The notes under the pieces are model-generated. The model did not search any database. It was not told the origin of the DNA and saw nothing but the letters and a program-made list of their open reading frames with translations. Positions 5,446 through 5,798 of a stretch of 5,798 bases of DNA are shown piece after piece (within the stretch, counting starts at the first letter, position 1; each line of letters opens with the position of its first letter). A program made the position numbers and the translations under genes. This stretch comes from Alphaproteobacteria bacterium (GTDB lineage Bacteria > Pseudomonadota > Alphaproteobacteria > ATCC43930 > CGMCC-115725). The stretch is taken from the NCBI GenBank assembly GCA_030039975.1, contig JASHUO010000664.1:1-5798 (forward strand). Reading direction: 5' to 3'.

Positions 5446-5798
5446 GTGCGCGCACTCGTTTTAGCTTCCGTTCTTTGCATGGCGGTCGTATCGACGGCTT
5501 ATGCACAAGCCAGCTCGCCCATCGAGATCAGCCATGCCTGGGCCCGCGCCACTGCCGCTTCGGCGGCAAACGGCGCAGTTTACTTAAAGGTGATGAACCG
5601 CGGTGCCGCGGATGATCGCTTGACCGGCGCATCGACCACGGTTGCCTCGAAGGCCGAGTTGCATATTACGCTCAACGACAACGGCGTCATGAAGATGCGG
5701 CCGCTCGCCAATGTGCCGGTCAAGGCTGGCGGCAGCGCGGAATTCAAACCCGACGGCATGCACATCATGCTGCTGGGGCTGAAACACCCCCTCAAGGC
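5446..5798 (+). CDS. PCu(A)C copper chaperone (3' end cut by window edge)
   Basis: The first 117 codons of a periplasmic Cu(I) chaperone (DUF461/PCu(A)C family). Residues 1-20 form a signal peptide ending in 'AYA'. The mature part begins 'IEISHAWARATAASAANGAVYLKV', the standard family opening. The binding motif H-X10-M-X21-H-X-M is fully matched in spacing by His73, Met84, His106 and Met108, within 'ELHITLNDNGVMKMRPL' and 'FKPDGMHIMLLGL'. The auxiliary methionines often seen right after the first His are replaced by ITLN. Family members carry Cu(I) to the CuA centre of cytochrome c oxidase. The start is the GTG at 5446, with GGAG at 5435-5438 as the ribosome binding site. The nearby ATGs at 5429 and 5433 are in other frames, and the internal Met12 would cut into the signal peptide. 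It is 32 nt after the TlpA-like gene with no terminator between them. The C-terminus lies beyond the window. Confidence 0.93.
   Translation, partial: MRALVLASVLCMAVVSTAYAQASSPIEISHAWARATAASAANGAVYLKVMNRGAADDRLTGASTTVASKAELHITLNDNGVMKMRPLANVPVKAGGSAEFKPDGMHIMLLGLKHPLK

Overview
The window looks like a GC-rich proteobacterial chromosome segment, most likely from an Alphaproteobacterium. Codon use strongly favours G/C at third positions, and the gene families (NMT1/THI5-type binding protein, DUF2946, TlpA, PCu(A)C) fit that group. No rRNA, tRNA, mobile element, CRISPR array or integration site was seen, and no gene-free stretch exceeds 300 bases. The genus cannot be read from this sequence.

The left part (1-1798) is on the minus strand. 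It holds an NMT1/THI5-like ABC-transporter substrate-binding protein that is cut by the left edge. Upstream of it lies a complete aldo/keto reductase with an intact D-Y-K-H tetrad. The two are separated by 104 bp containing two inverted repeats. They look like ordinary metabolic or transport genes.

A 142-bp divergent intergenic region (1799-1940) with a 7-8-7 inverted repeat separates them from a plus-strand block that appears devoted to periplasmic metal and redox handling. A small DUF2946-type protein (1941-2345) comes first and is followed by a probable terminator. Then comes a tightly packed run of five genes: an exported Sel1/TPR repeat protein, a second DUF2946-type protein (ATGA overlap), an outer-membrane beta-barrel with a Cys-x-Cys-x-Cys cluster at its predicted mature N-terminus (31-nt overlap), a TlpA-like thioredoxin with WCAPC, and a PCu(A)C copper chaperone cut by the right edge.

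TlpA and PCu(A)C proteins are known partners in copper delivery to the CuA centre of cytochrome oxidase in Bradyrhizobium. The same logic suggests that this operon moves copper across the envelope. The barrel could be an outer-membrane step, the DUF2946 proteins small Cys/His-rich membrane-anchored metal handlers, TlpA the thiol reductant, and PCu(A)C the Cu(I) carrier. The joint presence of a Sel1/TPR protein, two DUF2946 paralogues and a Cys-cluster barrel is the least explained and most interesting part of the window. The copper role of these members is inference from context.
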